A DNA stretch of 64,000 bases from Streptomonospora alba (GCF_000826685.1 NZ_JROO01000006.1:186001-250000); one strand, 5' to 3'; positions 17,527 through 26,257 are shown, counted from the stretch's first letter. Program-made: numbers and translations. The notes: generated from the sequence alone by a model not told the origin.

Positions 17527-17693
17527 TCAAGCGAGAATCGAATAGAGGAGGGCTGCGAAAGCGGCGGCGAAGAGGAGGGGGCGAAGATCCGCTCCGCTGG
17601 GGAAACGCCTGCGCCCTGCTGCTTTTCCCGGTACCTCCGCACCGTCAGAAACACGGCGAAGGCGAGCACGGCAAGCGGAATCAGGATTCTCAT
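17527..17693 (-). pseudogene. Small two-helix membrane protein, likely frameshifted
   Basis: The frame from the ATG at 17693 encodes MRILIPLAVLAFAVFLTVRR and a charged loop, then becomes non-hydrophobic. The neighbouring frame supplies a second hydrophobic helix, LRPLLFAAAFAALLYSILA, ending in TGA at 17527 just before the VanZ-like gene. Joining the two across the run near 17590 gives a normal 55-residue hairpin membrane protein. Either one indel has broken the gene or the read is wrong. Confidence 0.45.
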
Positions 17694-18060
17694 CCGGGTC
17701 TCCGTGATCCGAGGATCCCGCAGCTCAGGGGAATGATCCGGTTTCCCTGTCGAAATCGCGGACGAACTGCGGCGCCGACAGGTTAACAACACCGTGCGAG
17801 CCCCGCGGATCGCGTCGGTGAACCGGTTCTGAAGAGGCGCTGTCGGACGGCAGGCGCAACCCGTCGTTCGAATGCCCGGCTGACTCCGCGCACCGATGTG
17901 CCGGGGGCCGGGCGAACGCCTCCGCGGCCCTGCCCCACTCCCGCCGAGCGCGAGGTTTTCACCGGCACAGCGCCGGAAAACGGTGAAAACCCCGCGCTCG
18001 TTTTCGGCGAACCCGGCACAACGGGCACGTCGACAACCGCTCCCCCTGGTGAAATCAGGT
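17694..18060. other. Intergenic region before the DUF397 gene
   Basis: About 370 bases without a supported gene. It should contain the promoters of the divergent units starting at 17693 and 18117. Confidence 0.4.
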
Positions 18061-18114
18061 ATGAGCCAGGTTGAAACAATCAAGGCGCTCAAGAAGCTAC
18101 TGAAAGAGGTCTAG
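18061..18114 (+). CDS. 17-codon upstream reading frame
   Basis: An ATG opens a short frame, MSQVETIKALKKLLKEV, that ends two bases before the ATG of the DUF397 gene. The ribosome-binding site of the latter (AGAGGT) lies inside its last codons. It may be a leader peptide coupling translation, or the tail of a lost helix-turn-helix partner. Confidence 0.3.
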   Translation: MSQVETIKALKKLLKEV

Positions 18115-18116
18115 CT

Positions 18117-18290
18117 ATGGACTTTCGCAAGTCTTCCTACAGCGCTGCAGAAAGCCACTGTGTCGAGGTAGCCGAACTAGACGACGCAGGCGCCATCAGA
18201 GACACCAAGCATCGGGATCTCGGTGCCCTCGACTTCCCCTCGTCCGAGTGGCGCGCCTTCCTCTCCGCCGCCAAGGGCGGGGACCTCTGA
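18117..18290 (+). CDS. DUF397 domain protein
   Basis: A 57-residue protein: it begins MDFRKSSYSAAESHCVEVAE, contains the AIRDTKH segment and ends with the FPSSEWRAFLSAAKGG block, the three landmarks of DUF397. In Streptomyces and relatives DUF397 proteins are usually encoded beside an XRE-type regulator with a DUF5753 domain, which they oppose (the WhiJ/BldB-type systems that affect development). Here no such regulator is adjacent. AGAGGT lies six bases before the ATG. The gene is lower in GC than its neighbours. Confidence 0.85.
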   Translation: MDFRKSSYSAAESHCVEVAELDDAGAIRDTKHRDLGALDFPSSEWRAFLSAAKGGDL

Positions 18291-18349
18291 CAGTCCCCGC
18301 CACCCCGGCCGGAAGCGGCGCGCCACTCCTCCCCGTCTCCCCCGTCAGG

Positions 18350-19522
18350 TCACGTGTCCTCCGCCTTGAGCACGACGTCGACCAGCCGGTCGGCTGCGTC
18401 CGGGCGTCCGTGCTCCCGCGCCCTCTCGGCGACGGCGGCGCGGCGGTCGGCGTCGGCGAGCAGCGGCTCCAGCTTCTCGCGGAGCCGCTCCGCCGACACC
18501 TCGTCCAGCAGCGCGAGCGCGGCGCCCGCCTCTTGCAGGTGGCGGGCGTTGTGTCGCTGCTCGTCGCCGGCCGACGACGCCAGCGGGACGAACACGGCCG
18601 CCTTGCCCAGGGCGGTCAGCTCGGCGATCGTCCCGGCGCCGCTGCGCGAGATCACCACATCGGCCATCGCCAGCACGTCGGGCAGCTCCGAGCCGACGAA
18701 CGCGGTCACGTGGTGGCGGGCCGCCGGCTCGGGGTCCAGGTCCCGTGTCGCCGCGCGCAGGTCGTCGACGTTGGCCTCGCCGCACTGGTGCACCACGTTG
18801 GCGCGCTCCAGCAGCCACGGCAGGAGGTCGCGCACCGTGGTGTTGATCTGCACCGATCCCTGCGCTCCGCCGGTGACGTAGACGGTGGGCAGGTCCGGGT
18901 CGTAGCCCTCGAAGCCCAACTCCGCTGCGGCGCGGTCGGCCTGCCCCTCCAGCACGGCCGGGCGCACGGGGTTGCCGGTCACGACCGCGTCCGCGCGGGC
19001 GGAGTCGGGCAGCAGCTTCAGAGTGGACTCGGAGGTGACCGCCATGCGGGCGCCCGCGCGTGCGAGCACCTTGTTGGCCAGTCCCAGCAGCACGGTCTGC
19101 TCGTGCACCACCAGCGGCCGGCGTGCCATGCGGGCGGCCAGGCCCACCGGCACGGCGACGTAGCCGCCGGTCGCCAGCACCACGTCCGGCCGGAAGTCGG
19201 AGACGACCCGGCGGGACTGGAAGACACCGCGGAATGCTTTGCCCATGTCGCGGATGTTCTCCGCCGACACGAGCTTGAGCGGGTTCTTCGACCGGCGGAC
19301 CTTGCCCGTGTCGACCGCCTGGAACGGGATGTCGTTGGACGCGGCGACCCGTCCTTCCAAGCTGTCCTCGGCGCCTACCCACAGCACGTCCAGGCTCCGG
19401 CCCTGCGCCTCCAGCCGCGCCCGCAGCGCGTTCACGGCGGTCAGCGCGGGGTAGGTATGGCCCCCGGTACCCCCGCCGGTGACGATCAGACGCATCACAC
19501 GCGGGGAATCGGTGTCGTTCAC
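18350..19522 (-). CDS. MurG-like GlcNAc transferase (paralogue)
   Basis: A protein of 390 residues starting at a GTG with AGAGGA five bases upstream (an ATG nine codons on is also possible). The MurG hallmarks are present: RLIVTGGGTGGHTYPALT at the N terminus, DVVLATGGYVAVPVGLAA, VHEQTVLLGLANK, a second glycine-rich loop TGGAQGSVQINTTV and the donor-site SRSGAGTIAEL. MurG adds GlcNAc to lipid I on the inner membrane face to form lipid II. The gene is alone rather than in a division/cell-wall cluster, so it is probably a second copy with a specialised role. The essential copy is expected elsewhere in the genome. Confidence 0.85.
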   Translation of the reverse strand: MNDTDSPRVMRLIVTGGGTGGHTYPALTAVNALRARLEAQGRSLDVLWVGAEDSLEGRVAASNDIPFQAVDTGKVRRSKNPLKLVSAENIRDMGKAFRGVFQSRRVVSDFRPDVVLATGGYVAVPVGLAARMARRPLVVHEQTVLLGLANKVLARAGARMAVTSESTLKLLPDSARADAVVTGNPVRPAVLEGQADRAAAELGFEGYDPDLPTVYVTGGAQGSVQINTTVRDLLPWLLERANVVHQCGEANVDDLRAATRDLDPEPAARHHVTAFVGSELPDVLAMADVVISRSGAGTIAELTALGKAAVFVPLASSAGDEQRHNARHLQEAGAALALLDEVSAERLREKLEPLLADADRRAAVAERAREHGRPDAADRLVDVVLKAEDT

Positions 19523-19575
19523 ACTGGTCCTCTCTAACTGGTGCTGTGTACGCAGCCCTCCACCGGCTCGCAGCG

Positions 19576-19678
19576 ATCCCTGTCGATCGTTTCCTTGCAG
19601 TCGCATTCGGCGCCGAGGGTGACTTCAAAGACACGATCGGCCGGGAGGGGACCACGTCAGCAGGCAGGGAACGTCTCC
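19576..19678 (+). repeat. Imperfect direct repeat, copy A
   Basis: Shares with copy B, in the same order, ATCCCTG, GTCGATC (one base offset), TCCTTG, CGGCGCCGA, CACGATCGG/CACAAGCTCGG, CCAC and GTCTCC. About two thirds of positions match over 103 bases. Confidence 0.55.
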
Positions 19679-19815
19679 ACTCTGCCCACCGGGTGGCAGC
19701 GGCGGTTCGTAGGACGCTGCAAGGCGGGTGCTGGTGCCGCGCATGGCGGGGAGAGCCGCATCACGTACTCCCCGAAGCGCTTCAGCCCTTCGGCGCTGTG
19801 ACCGCAACTCCGCCT

Positions 19816-19922
19816 ATCCCTGCACGCCCCCGTCGATCTGTCCTTGTGGTCACCATCGGCGCCGAACTCGACTACAGGCACAAGCTCGGAAGGAGCCACA
19901 TCGGTGGGCGGGAGAAGTCTCC
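19816..19922 (+). repeat. Imperfect direct repeat, copy B
   Basis: The second copy of the element at 19576, with a 10-base insertion after ATCCCTG and small gaps. It lies about 140 bases before the DUF6879 start. Confidence 0.55.
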
Positions 19923-20062
19923 GGCCAGCACAGAACCCCCGAACTTTCGGATAGCGCGACCACCTGACGTCACGCTGTGCGATGATCACGAAGCGAACGG
20001 TGATTCGTGCTGGTTTCTCGCGCCGGGTAGCCCGGTCTCCCCCAACCCTCCGGACGCAATCT

Positions 20063-20701
20063 ATGGGCCACAGCATTTTCGATCGAATCCGTGCGGCCGA
20101 AGGAACCGTCCTCGACCGCCCGACCTTCCACGCCGACAGCGACCGGGAGGAGGAGAGACTCGACGGCGGAGCGGTCTGGAAGCTGGAGCGTGCGCAGTAC
20201 TTCAACGAGCTCGACGATCCCGCGTGGGACGCGTTCGTGGCCGGCGACTGGACGCGGGTGCTAAGGACATTCGCAGGTGAACGCGACTGGATTCGTGAGG
20301 ACGTCGCCCGCTACACAGATCGAGGGCTTGAGTTCCGGCGGCTGCGGATCGTGGAGGATCCGCCGTCTGCCTACCTGCAGTGGGAGTCGCACAGCCACCG
20401 GATCTTCGAGGAGTGCGGGCACCGGATCCGTGCGTTGGCCGCCGCGGAGGTGGCGGACCTGGAGTCGCCGACCACGCTGCCCGAGCTGATGGTCTACGGC
20501 AAGCGCGTGCTCTACCAGGTGCGCTATGACGAAGCCTGGACCCCGATCGGTGCGAAGCGTGTCGACGACTCCGAGCTGGTGGCCGAGGCGGCGAGGGCTA
20601 TCGGCGAGCTGTGGGAACGCAGTGAGCCCTTCCAGGACTACTTCCGCCGCGCGATCGCTCCCCTGCCCACACCGACCATGGAGGGCGGCGGCGCTCAGTA
20701 G
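20063..20701 (+). CDS. DUF6879 family protein
   Basis: A protein of 212 residues. The diagnostic run is VWKLERAQYFNELDDPAWDAF, followed by AGDWTR, a FRRLRIVEDPPSAYLQWESH segment, LPELMVYGKRVLYQVRYDE and a GAKRVDDSELV block. DUF6879 proteins are common in Streptomyces and Nocardiopsis and are often encoded next to XRE/DUF397 regulators or small partner proteins; their function is unknown. No membrane segment or signal peptide. The ATG has no clear Shine-Dalgarno sequence. The next gene, 72 bases on, encodes a small protein that commonly accompanies this family. Confidence 0.8.
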   Translation: MGHSIFDRIRAAEGTVLDRPTFHADSDREEERLDGGAVWKLERAQYFNELDDPAWDAFVAGDWTRVLRTFAGERDWIREDVARYTDRGLEFRRLRIVEDPPSAYLQWESHSHRIFEECGHRIRALAAAEVADLESPTTLPELMVYGKRVLYQVRYDEAWTPIGAKRVDDSELVAEAARAIGELWERSEPFQDYFRRAIAPLPTPTMEGGGAQ

Positions 20702-20773
20702 GGCGCCGTGTAGGGATCTCGTCGGAGGGGGAGATTGGGTCTGGCCCGAATCACCCATTCTGAGGAGATTTCC

Positions 20774-21043
20774 ATGGATCGTCCCTGGGACGTCGACCCC
20801 TCGGCCACGTTCGAGCGGCGGCTGGGCAAAACCGCCGCCGAAGTGGGCGCCAGCCGCGTCGGCAAGGACTGCCCCGAATTCTGGGAACTCGACAACGGCG
20901 ACGTCGCGGTCATCGGCCGCGATGCCACCGGCGTTCTCGGGGACCGCCTGCCGGAGGGAGTCGGCATCGCACCGGATGAGCGCATCGTGGTCGTGCCCGG
21001 GGCGCAGTTCCGCTCGACCATGCCGGACGTGACACAGGAGTGA
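20774..21043 (+). CDS. Small conserved actinobacterial protein
   Basis: An 89-residue protein with GAGGAG six bases before its ATG. The conserved core is CPEFWELDNGDVAVIGRD, followed by LPEGVGIAPDERIVVVP. I know this pattern from small hypothetical proteins of Streptomyces and related genera found near DUF6879 or XRE regulators, but no function has been assigned. It follows the DUF6879 gene on the same strand and probably shares its transcript. Confidence 0.7.
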   Translation: MDRPWDVDPSATFERRLGKTAAEVGASRVGKDCPEFWELDNGDVAVIGRDATGVLGDRLPEGVGIAPDERIVVVPGAQFRSTMPDVTQE

Positions 21044-21394
21044 TGTCCCCGGCCCTCGGCGCGGCGCGCTGGTGTGTGCGGGTGCGCCGCGCCGAGGGCG
21101 GGCGACGGTCCCCCTTTACGGCGCGGCGTGCGCTCGGCGGCACGCCGGCTCGCTCGATGAGCGAGCTGCGCCCCGTTTCCACACTCTGCGATCGCCGGTC
21201 CGGCTGTTCCCGGGGTTTCCTCATCCGGTGTGGGTACCTCGATGAGGCAACGCCGGCTCGCGGTTCGTCCTCCCCGGCCGTCGCCGACAGGCCCGTGCTA
21301 ACCCTGATTCGCCACACGATCACGCCGTGTAGCTTTTCCGGACCGGTGGCCGGTCGGCGGCCTCCGGAGTGCCGGGAGAGCGAGGCGGGCCCTG
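21044..21394. other. Intergenic region
   Basis: About 350 bases between the small DUF6879 partner and the lipoprotein gene. I see no gene and no clear regulatory site. Confidence 0.4.
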
Positions 21395-21862
21395 ATGCGG
21401 AGTGCGGTACACACGGCTGCGGCGACGGCGGCGGTCCTGGCCGTCGTCGCGTCGGCGGCGGGATGCTCGGACGAAGGAGGCGGCGGAGCGCCGTCTTCGA
21501 CCTCGACCCCGACCACCCAGGAGCCCGGCGGCGGCGATCGGCCCTCGCCCGAGCAGGCCTCCGAGGGCGGGATGAACGGCGTCTGGGAGTCCACCCTCGA
21601 CGAGAGCGGGATCGAGACCCTGATCGTGCTCGGCGAGGACGTCCGAACCGAGGGTGACGTGGCCTGTCCCGGCACCCTCGATCCGGCGGAGTCCGGCAGC
21701 ACCGCGACCGTCGAGCTGGACTGCGAGACCGCCGCCGAGTCCCGTTCGGGTACGGCCGAGCTGAACGCCGAGGACGACCACCTCGTCCTCAGCTGGAACG
21801 AGTCCGACGGCTTCCCCGAGGCCTTCGCCCGCACCGACGAGGATCCGGTCATCCAGGACTGA
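21395..21862 (+). CDS. Secreted lipoprotein of unknown function
   Basis: A 155-residue protein with a short basic N terminus, a hydrophobic segment and the lipobox SAAGC near residue 23, so it should be diacylated and held on the outer face of the membrane. A Gly/Ser/Thr/Pro-rich linker follows, then a domain of about 95 acidic residues with the landmarks GVWESTLDESGIETLIVLG, VACPGTL and ELDCETAAE; the two later cysteines could form a disulfide. No named family recognised. It converges on the UvrA-like gene. Confidence 0.75.
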   Translation: MRSAVHTAAATAAVLAVVASAAGCSDEGGGGAPSSTSTPTTQEPGGGDRPSPEQASEGGMNGVWESTLDESGIETLIVLGEDVRTEGDVACPGTLDPAESGSTATVELDCETAAESRSGTAELNAEDDHLVLSWNESDGFPEAFARTDEDPVIQD

Positions 21863-21960
21863 GGCCGGCCGGACCTCGCGCCGGTCGTGTCACTCGGCCG
21901 CCCCGGAGCCGCCGGAGCACAGGAAGGAGGCCCCGTCTCCACGGCCCGCGAAGGACGCGG

Positions 21961-24339
21961 TCAGGCGCCGACGTAGGCCGCGAGGTGCTCGCCGGTGAGG
22001 GTGGAGCGGGCGTCGACGAGATCGGCGGGCGTGCCCTCGAAGACGATCCTGCCGCCGTCGTGGCCGGCGCCGGGGCCGAGGTCGATGATCCAGTCGGCAT
22101 GGGCCATGACCGCCTCGTGGTGCTCGACCACGATCACCGACTTGCCGGAGTCCACGAGCCGGTCGAGCAGGCCGAGCAGCTGCTCGACGTCGGCGAGGTG
22201 GAGCCCGGTGGTCGGCTCGTCGAGGATGTAGGTCCCGCCCTTCTCGGCCATGTGTGTGGCCAGCTTCAGCCGCTGGCGCTCGCCGCCGGACAGCGTGGTG
22301 AGCGGCTGGCCCAGCGTGAGGTAGCCGAGTCCCACGTCCTCCATACGCTGCAGGATCTTGGCGGCCGCAGGGACCTTGGCCTCCGCACCGGCGAAGAAGG
22401 CGTGCGCCTCGGCGACCGGCATCGCGAGCACCTCGCTGATGTCCTCGCCGCCGAGGCGGTACTCCAGCACCTCGGCTTGGAACCGCTTGCCGCCGCACTC
22501 CTCGCACGGCGAGGCGACACCGGCCATCATCCCCAGGTCGGTGTAGATGACGCCGGCGCCGTTGCAGGTGGGGCAGGCGCCTTCGGAGTTGGCGCTGAAC
22601 AGTGCGGGTTTCACACCGTTGGCCTTGGCGAACGCCTTTCGGATCGGGTCGAGCAGTCCGGTGTAGGTCGCCGGGTTGCTCCGCCGCGACCCGCGGATCG
22701 CCCCCTGGTCGATCGACACCACACCCGCGTCGGCGGGGATCGATTCGTGCACGAGCGAGCTCTTGCCGGATCCGGCGACGCCGGTGACGACGCAGAGCAC
22801 ACCGAGCGGGATGTCGGCGTCGACGTCGCGCAGGTTGTGCGCCTTCGCGCCGCGGATCTCCAGCGTGCCGGCGGGGGCGCGCACGGTCTCCTTGAGGGCG
22901 GCCCTGTCGTCGAGGTGGCGGCCGGTGAGCGTACCGCTGGCGCGCAGGCCCTCGACGCTGCCCTCGAAGCAGACCGTGCCGCCCTCGGTGCCCGCGTGCG
23001 GGCCGAGGTCGACCACGTGGTCGGCGATCGCGATGGTCTGCGGCTCGTGCTCGACGACGAGCACCGTGTTGCCCTTGTCCCGCAGCCGCAGCAGCAGGTC
23101 GTTCATCCGCTGGATGTCGTTGGGGTGCAGTCCGATGGTGGGCTCGTCGAAGACATAGGTCACGTCGGTGAGCGAGGAGCCGAGGTGGCGGATGAGCTTC
23201 GTGCGCTGCGCCTCACCGCCCGACAGCGTGCCCGAGGGCCGGTCGAGCGAGAGGTAGCCCAGCCCGATCTCCACGAACGAATCGAGGGTGTGCCGCAACG
23301 TGCCCAGCAGCGGCGCCACCGACGGTTCGTCGAGTCCGCTGACCCACTCGGCCAGGTCGCTGATCTGCATCGCGCACGCGTCGGCGATGTTGACGCCCTC
23401 GATCCGCGACGACCGGGCCGCCTCGCTGAGCCGGGTGCCGCCGCACTCGGGGCAGTCGGTGAAGGTGACCGCCCGGTCGACGAACGCCCGGATGTGCGGC
23501 TGCATCGCGTCCCGGTCCTTGGAGAGCATCGACTTCCGGATCTTGGGGATCAGGCCCTCGTAAGTGAGGTTGACGCCCTCGACCTTGATCTTCGTGGGCT
23601 CCTTGTAGAGGAGCTCGTGCAGTTCCTGCTCGGTGTACTCGCGGATCGGCTTGTCCAGGTCGAGGCCGACGCCGCGGAGGAGGCGCCCCTGCCAGGCCTC
23701 CATGGTGAAGCCGGGTACCGTGAGCGCACCCTCGCTGAGCGACAGGCTGTCGTCGTACAGCGCGGACAGATCGAAGCCGGAGATCACGCCCCGGCCCTCG
23801 CAGTGCGGACACATGCCACCGGTGCGGGAGTACGTCACCTTCTCGGCCTTGCCGTCGCCCTGCTTCATCATCCCCGACGCCTGGACCGAGGCGACGTTGA
23901 AGGAGAACGCGTTGGGAGAGCCGATGTGCGGCTTGCCGAGCCTGCTGAAGAGGATGCGCAGCAGCGCGTTGGCGTCGGTGGCGGTGCCGACCGTGGAACG
24001 GACGTTGGCGCCCATCCGCTCCTGGTCGACGATGATCGCGGTCGTCAACCCGTCGAGGACGTCGACCTCGGGACGTGCCAGGTTGGGCATGAAGCCCTGC
24101 ACGAATGCGCTGTAGGTCTCGTTGATCATCCGCTGCGACTCCGCGGCGATCGTGCTGAACACCAGCGAGCTCTTGCCCGAACCCGAGACGCCGGTGAAGA
24201 CCGTAAGCCGGCGTTTGGGGATCTCGACGCTGATGTCCTTGAGGTTGTTCTCGCGCGCGCCGTAGACGCGGATCAGATCGTGGCTGTCGGCGGCGTGCAG
24301 CGCAGGCGACTGCGCGTCCGTGCTCGTGCCCGTGGTCAT
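21961..24339 (-). CDS. Class II UvrA-like ABC ATPase
   Basis: A protein of 792 residues starting at the ATG at 24339, with GGAG five bases upstream. It contains two ABC modules in UvrA order: Walker A GVSGSGKSS near residue 50, zinc-type CPHCEGRG and CPECGGTRL pairs, signature LSGGEAQR near 375, DEPTIGLH, then Walker A GVAGSGKSS near 525, CPTCNGAG, CEECGGKRF, LSGGERQR near 683 and DEPTTGLH. Canonical UvrA is about 950 residues; this length fits class II UvrA, which lacks the UvrB-binding insertion and is linked to DNA-damage or antibiotic self-resistance. It is a single-gene unit here. Confidence 0.88.
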   Translation of the reverse strand: MTTGTSTDAQSPALHAADSHDLIRVYGARENNLKDISVEIPKRRLTVFTGVSGSGKSSLVFSTIAAESQRMINETYSAFVQGFMPNLARPEVDVLDGLTTAIIVDQERMGANVRSTVGTATDANALLRILFSRLGKPHIGSPNAFSFNVASVQASGMMKQGDGKAEKVTYSRTGGMCPHCEGRGVISGFDLSALYDDSLSLSEGALTVPGFTMEAWQGRLLRGVGLDLDKPIREYTEQELHELLYKEPTKIKVEGVNLTYEGLIPKIRKSMLSKDRDAMQPHIRAFVDRAVTFTDCPECGGTRLSEAARSSRIEGVNIADACAMQISDLAEWVSGLDEPSVAPLLGTLRHTLDSFVEIGLGYLSLDRPSGTLSGGEAQRTKLIRHLGSSLTDVTYVFDEPTIGLHPNDIQRMNDLLLRLRDKGNTVLVVEHEPQTIAIADHVVDLGPHAGTEGGTVCFEGSVEGLRASGTLTGRHLDDRAALKETVRAPAGTLEIRGAKAHNLRDVDADIPLGVLCVVTGVAGSGKSSLVHESIPADAGVVSIDQGAIRGSRRSNPATYTGLLDPIRKAFAKANGVKPALFSANSEGACPTCNGAGVIYTDLGMMAGVASPCEECGGKRFQAEVLEYRLGGEDISEVLAMPVAEAHAFFAGAEAKVPAAAKILQRMEDVGLGYLTLGQPLTTLSGGERQRLKLATHMAEKGGTYILDEPTTGLHLADVEQLLGLLDRLVDSGKSVIVVEHHEAVMAHADWIIDLGPGAGHDGGRIVFEGTPADLVDARSTLTGEHLAAYVGA

Positions 24340-24777
24340 CGTGTCTCCATCCTCGTGCGGAGGCCGCCTCTTGCGGGGCCGGCCTCCGCGGTTTCCGTCG
24401 GCGTCGCCTGGCTCGATCCCCCGATGTCGAGCGGCACGGCTGATTCTCCTTCGTCGGTGCCGTCGCGGAAACGATCCGCCGATTCCCCGATCGGCCGATG
24501 TCGGCCGAGGCCGCTGACGCTTGTCCGGCCGAGGCCGGGCGTCGGCATCCGTGCCGGTCGGGCTGCCCCTCGGGGGCGCCTTTGCGGCGCCTGCCTCGCC
24601 GTCGGGGTCGGACGGCGGCAGCGGCCGCCCGAAGGGACGGCACTCATCGGTGGTGATGCGGCTCTGAGACGCTGCCGTGGTGGTCGGTGGCGGTGTCGGC
24701 CGTACGATCGGCACCTGGGCGCGCGAACCCTTCGACACTACCGTCTGCGCAGCTCATGCCTTCGGTCGCTGGACGGC
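24340..24777. other. Region upstream of the UvrA-like gene
   Basis: About 440 bases holding the promoter of the UvrA-like gene. Long Arg/Pro-rich frames cross it but none looks like a protein. Confidence 0.4.
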
Positions 24778-25200
24778 TCAGCGCAGCTCCTGGATTCGGA
24801 GCAGGTTGCCCGCGGGGTCGCGGACGGCGCAGTCGCGCACGCCGTAGGGCTGGTCGGTCGGCTCCTGCACGATTTCGGCGTCCTCGGCCGCCTCCAGCCG
24901 CGCGAAGGCGGCGTCGAGATCGGGGGTGGCCAGGTTGACGCCGGCGTAGGTGCCCTTGGCCATCATCTCGGTGATGGTGCGGCGCTCCTCCTCGGTGATG
25001 CCGCAGCCGTCGACGGTCGGCGGCTGCAGGACGATCGAAGTGTCGGGCTGGCCGGACGGGCCGACCGTGATCCAGCGCATGCCGCCGTAGCCCACGTCGT
25101 TGCGGACCTCGAAGCCGAGGGTGTCGCGGTAGAAGGCCAGCGAGGCGTCCGGGTCGTCGTGTGGAAGGAAGCTCGAGTGAATGGTGATGTCCATGGCCAT
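24778..25200 (-). CDS. VOC family protein
   Basis: A 140-residue vicinal-oxygen-chelate protein: MAMDITIHSSFLPHDDPDAS, then SLAFYRDTLGFEVRNDV, GGMRWITVGP, an LATPDLDAAFARLEA helix and the C-terminal YGVRDCAVRDPAGNLLRI strand. The family is two beta-alpha-beta-beta-beta modules that bind a metal and act as glyoxalases, dioxygenases or drug-binding resistance proteins. Its ATG shares one base with the stop of the AraC regulator upstream (TGATG), so the two are cotranslated. A second ATG lies two codons on. The substrate cannot be told from the sequence. Confidence 0.87.
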   Translation of the reverse strand: MAMDITIHSSFLPHDDPDASLAFYRDTLGFEVRNDVGYGGMRWITVGPSGQPDTSIVLQPPTVDGCGITEEERRTITEMMAKGTYAGVNLATPDLDAAFARLEAAEDAEIVQEPTDQPYGVRDCAVRDPAGNLLRIQELR

Positions 25201-25649
25201 CACGTTAGACGCGGCCCGGTGACCGGCGCTTCTCGATTCCTGACCGGTCGTGTCACCCGTTTCGCCACACAGGGCGGCATCCCCGCCGTGGCGTACGCCG
25301 CCCGGCGCCGGTACTCGCTGGGCGGCACGCCGACCAGCTCGGTGAAGCGTGTGCTGAAGGTGCCCAGCGACGAGCAGCCGACCGTGAAGCACACGTCGGT
25401 GACGCTGAGGTCGCCGCGGCGCAGCAGCGCCATCGCGCGCTCGATGCGCCGCGTCATCAGATAGGAGTAGGGCGACTCGCCGAACGCGAGACGGAACGCG
25501 CGGCTGAGGTGCCCGGCCGACATGTGCGCGCCGCGGGCGAGGGCCTCGACGTCCAGCGGCTGTGCGTACTCCCTGTCGATCCGGTCGCGCACGCTGCGCA
25601 GCCGCGCGAGGTCGCGCAGGCGCTGCGATTCGGTGGAATGGCTGGTCAC
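25200..25649 (-). CDS. AraC family transcriptional regulator
   Basis: A 149-residue protein consisting mainly of the two helix-turn-helix units of the AraC/XylS family: DVEALARGAHMSAGHLSRAFR, then FGESPYSYLMTRRIERAM and the second unit SVTDVCFTVGCSSLGTFSTRF, with the terminal VGVPPSEYR signature. There is no separate sensor domain, so it belongs to the short, single-domain group. It begins at a GTG with a weak ribosome-binding site. Being coupled to the VOC gene (TGATG), it probably regulates its own operon. Confidence 0.87.
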   Translation of the reverse strand: MTSHSTESQRLRDLARLRSVRDRIDREYAQPLDVEALARGAHMSAGHLSRAFRLAFGESPYSYLMTRRIERAMALLRRGDLSVTDVCFTVGCSSLGTFSTRFTELVGVPPSEYRRRAAYATAGMPPCVAKRVTRPVRNREAPVTGPRLT

Positions 25650-25714
25650 ATCTTCGAGGATGCCACGTCCTACCGACGTTTCCCAGCGCTCGCCACCCGC
25701 CGCGTCGGCGCAGA

Positions 25715-26106
25715 TCACCGCTGGGCGGCGCGGCGCGCGGCGCTGTGGGCGACACCCGCCGCAGTCGCGATCAGACCGAGGACGGCCGCGAATCCGGCTC
25801 CCGGGACGCTCAGCGACACCCCCGGTCCCGGCACTCCGGCGACGGCCGCGACCACCGCGCTCACGATCGTGAGCCCGGCCCCGGCGTAGCCGCTGCAGGC
25901 GCAGGCCCGCAGCCACGGTGCCGCCGCTGCGTGGCCGGACTCCCAGGCGGCGCGTCGGAGGATGTCGTGGCCCGCGTCCGCAAGCCGATGGCGGAGTTCC
26001 GCTCCAGGGTCCCGTTCGCGGTCGCGTACGCGCTGTAGTGGACGATTCCGGCCCCCTGGACGAGGCCGACCGCGGCGACGACCAGCGCCCCGAGTTGTTC
26101 AGTCAC
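25715..26106 (-). pseudogene. SdpI-like membrane protein, frameshifted
   Basis: The first frame, from a GTG at 26106, gives MTEQLGALVVAAVGLVQGAG and then RNSAIGLRTRATTSSDA, the SdpI-family signature (normally RN..IGIRT..T..S..AW...H). At about 25965 the frame must shift for the expected continuation, AWESGHAAAAPWLRA, and two further membrane helices (GLTIVSAVVAAVAGV and FAAVLGLIATAAGVAHSA), ending in TGA at 25715. SdpI-type proteins are small membrane proteins; the Bacillus one gives immunity to the SdpC toxin. One indel separates this gene from an intact reading frame. Confidence 0.65.
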
Positions 26107-26196
26107 CGCCTCACACCGTCCCGTTCCGCCGAGCGTCGGCGCCGCCGTAGCGCACCGCCCCCGTGCGCCGGACCGCGCAGAACCGGCCCGAACCCC

Positions 26197-26257
26197 GTTG
26201 ATCTTGTACATACGGTGACAGCAAACGATTGCCCGTAACCGTAAGTACAAGATCAAC
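26197..26257. repeat. Long inverted repeat
   Basis: GTTGATCTTGTACATACGGT (26197-26216) faces its complement at 26238-26257 with one mismatch in 20 positions and a 21-base centre. It is much richer in AT than its surroundings. It could be a small palindromic mobile element, the footprint of an excised one, or an operator pair. Confidence 0.7.

Larger units (their letters stand above)
19523..20062. other. Divergent intergenic region with repeat
   Basis: About 540 bases between the MurG-like gene and the DUF6879 gene. It contains two imperfect copies of a sequence of about 105 bases (19576-19678 and 19816-19922). No gene is supported. Confidence 0.5.

Noticed and set aside
21985-25464. A plus-strand frame of more than 1100 codons opposite the UvrA-like gene
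   Set aside because: It is a GC-skew artefact: Val/Gly/Arg-rich without motifs, and the other strand has a clear two-domain ABC ATPase.
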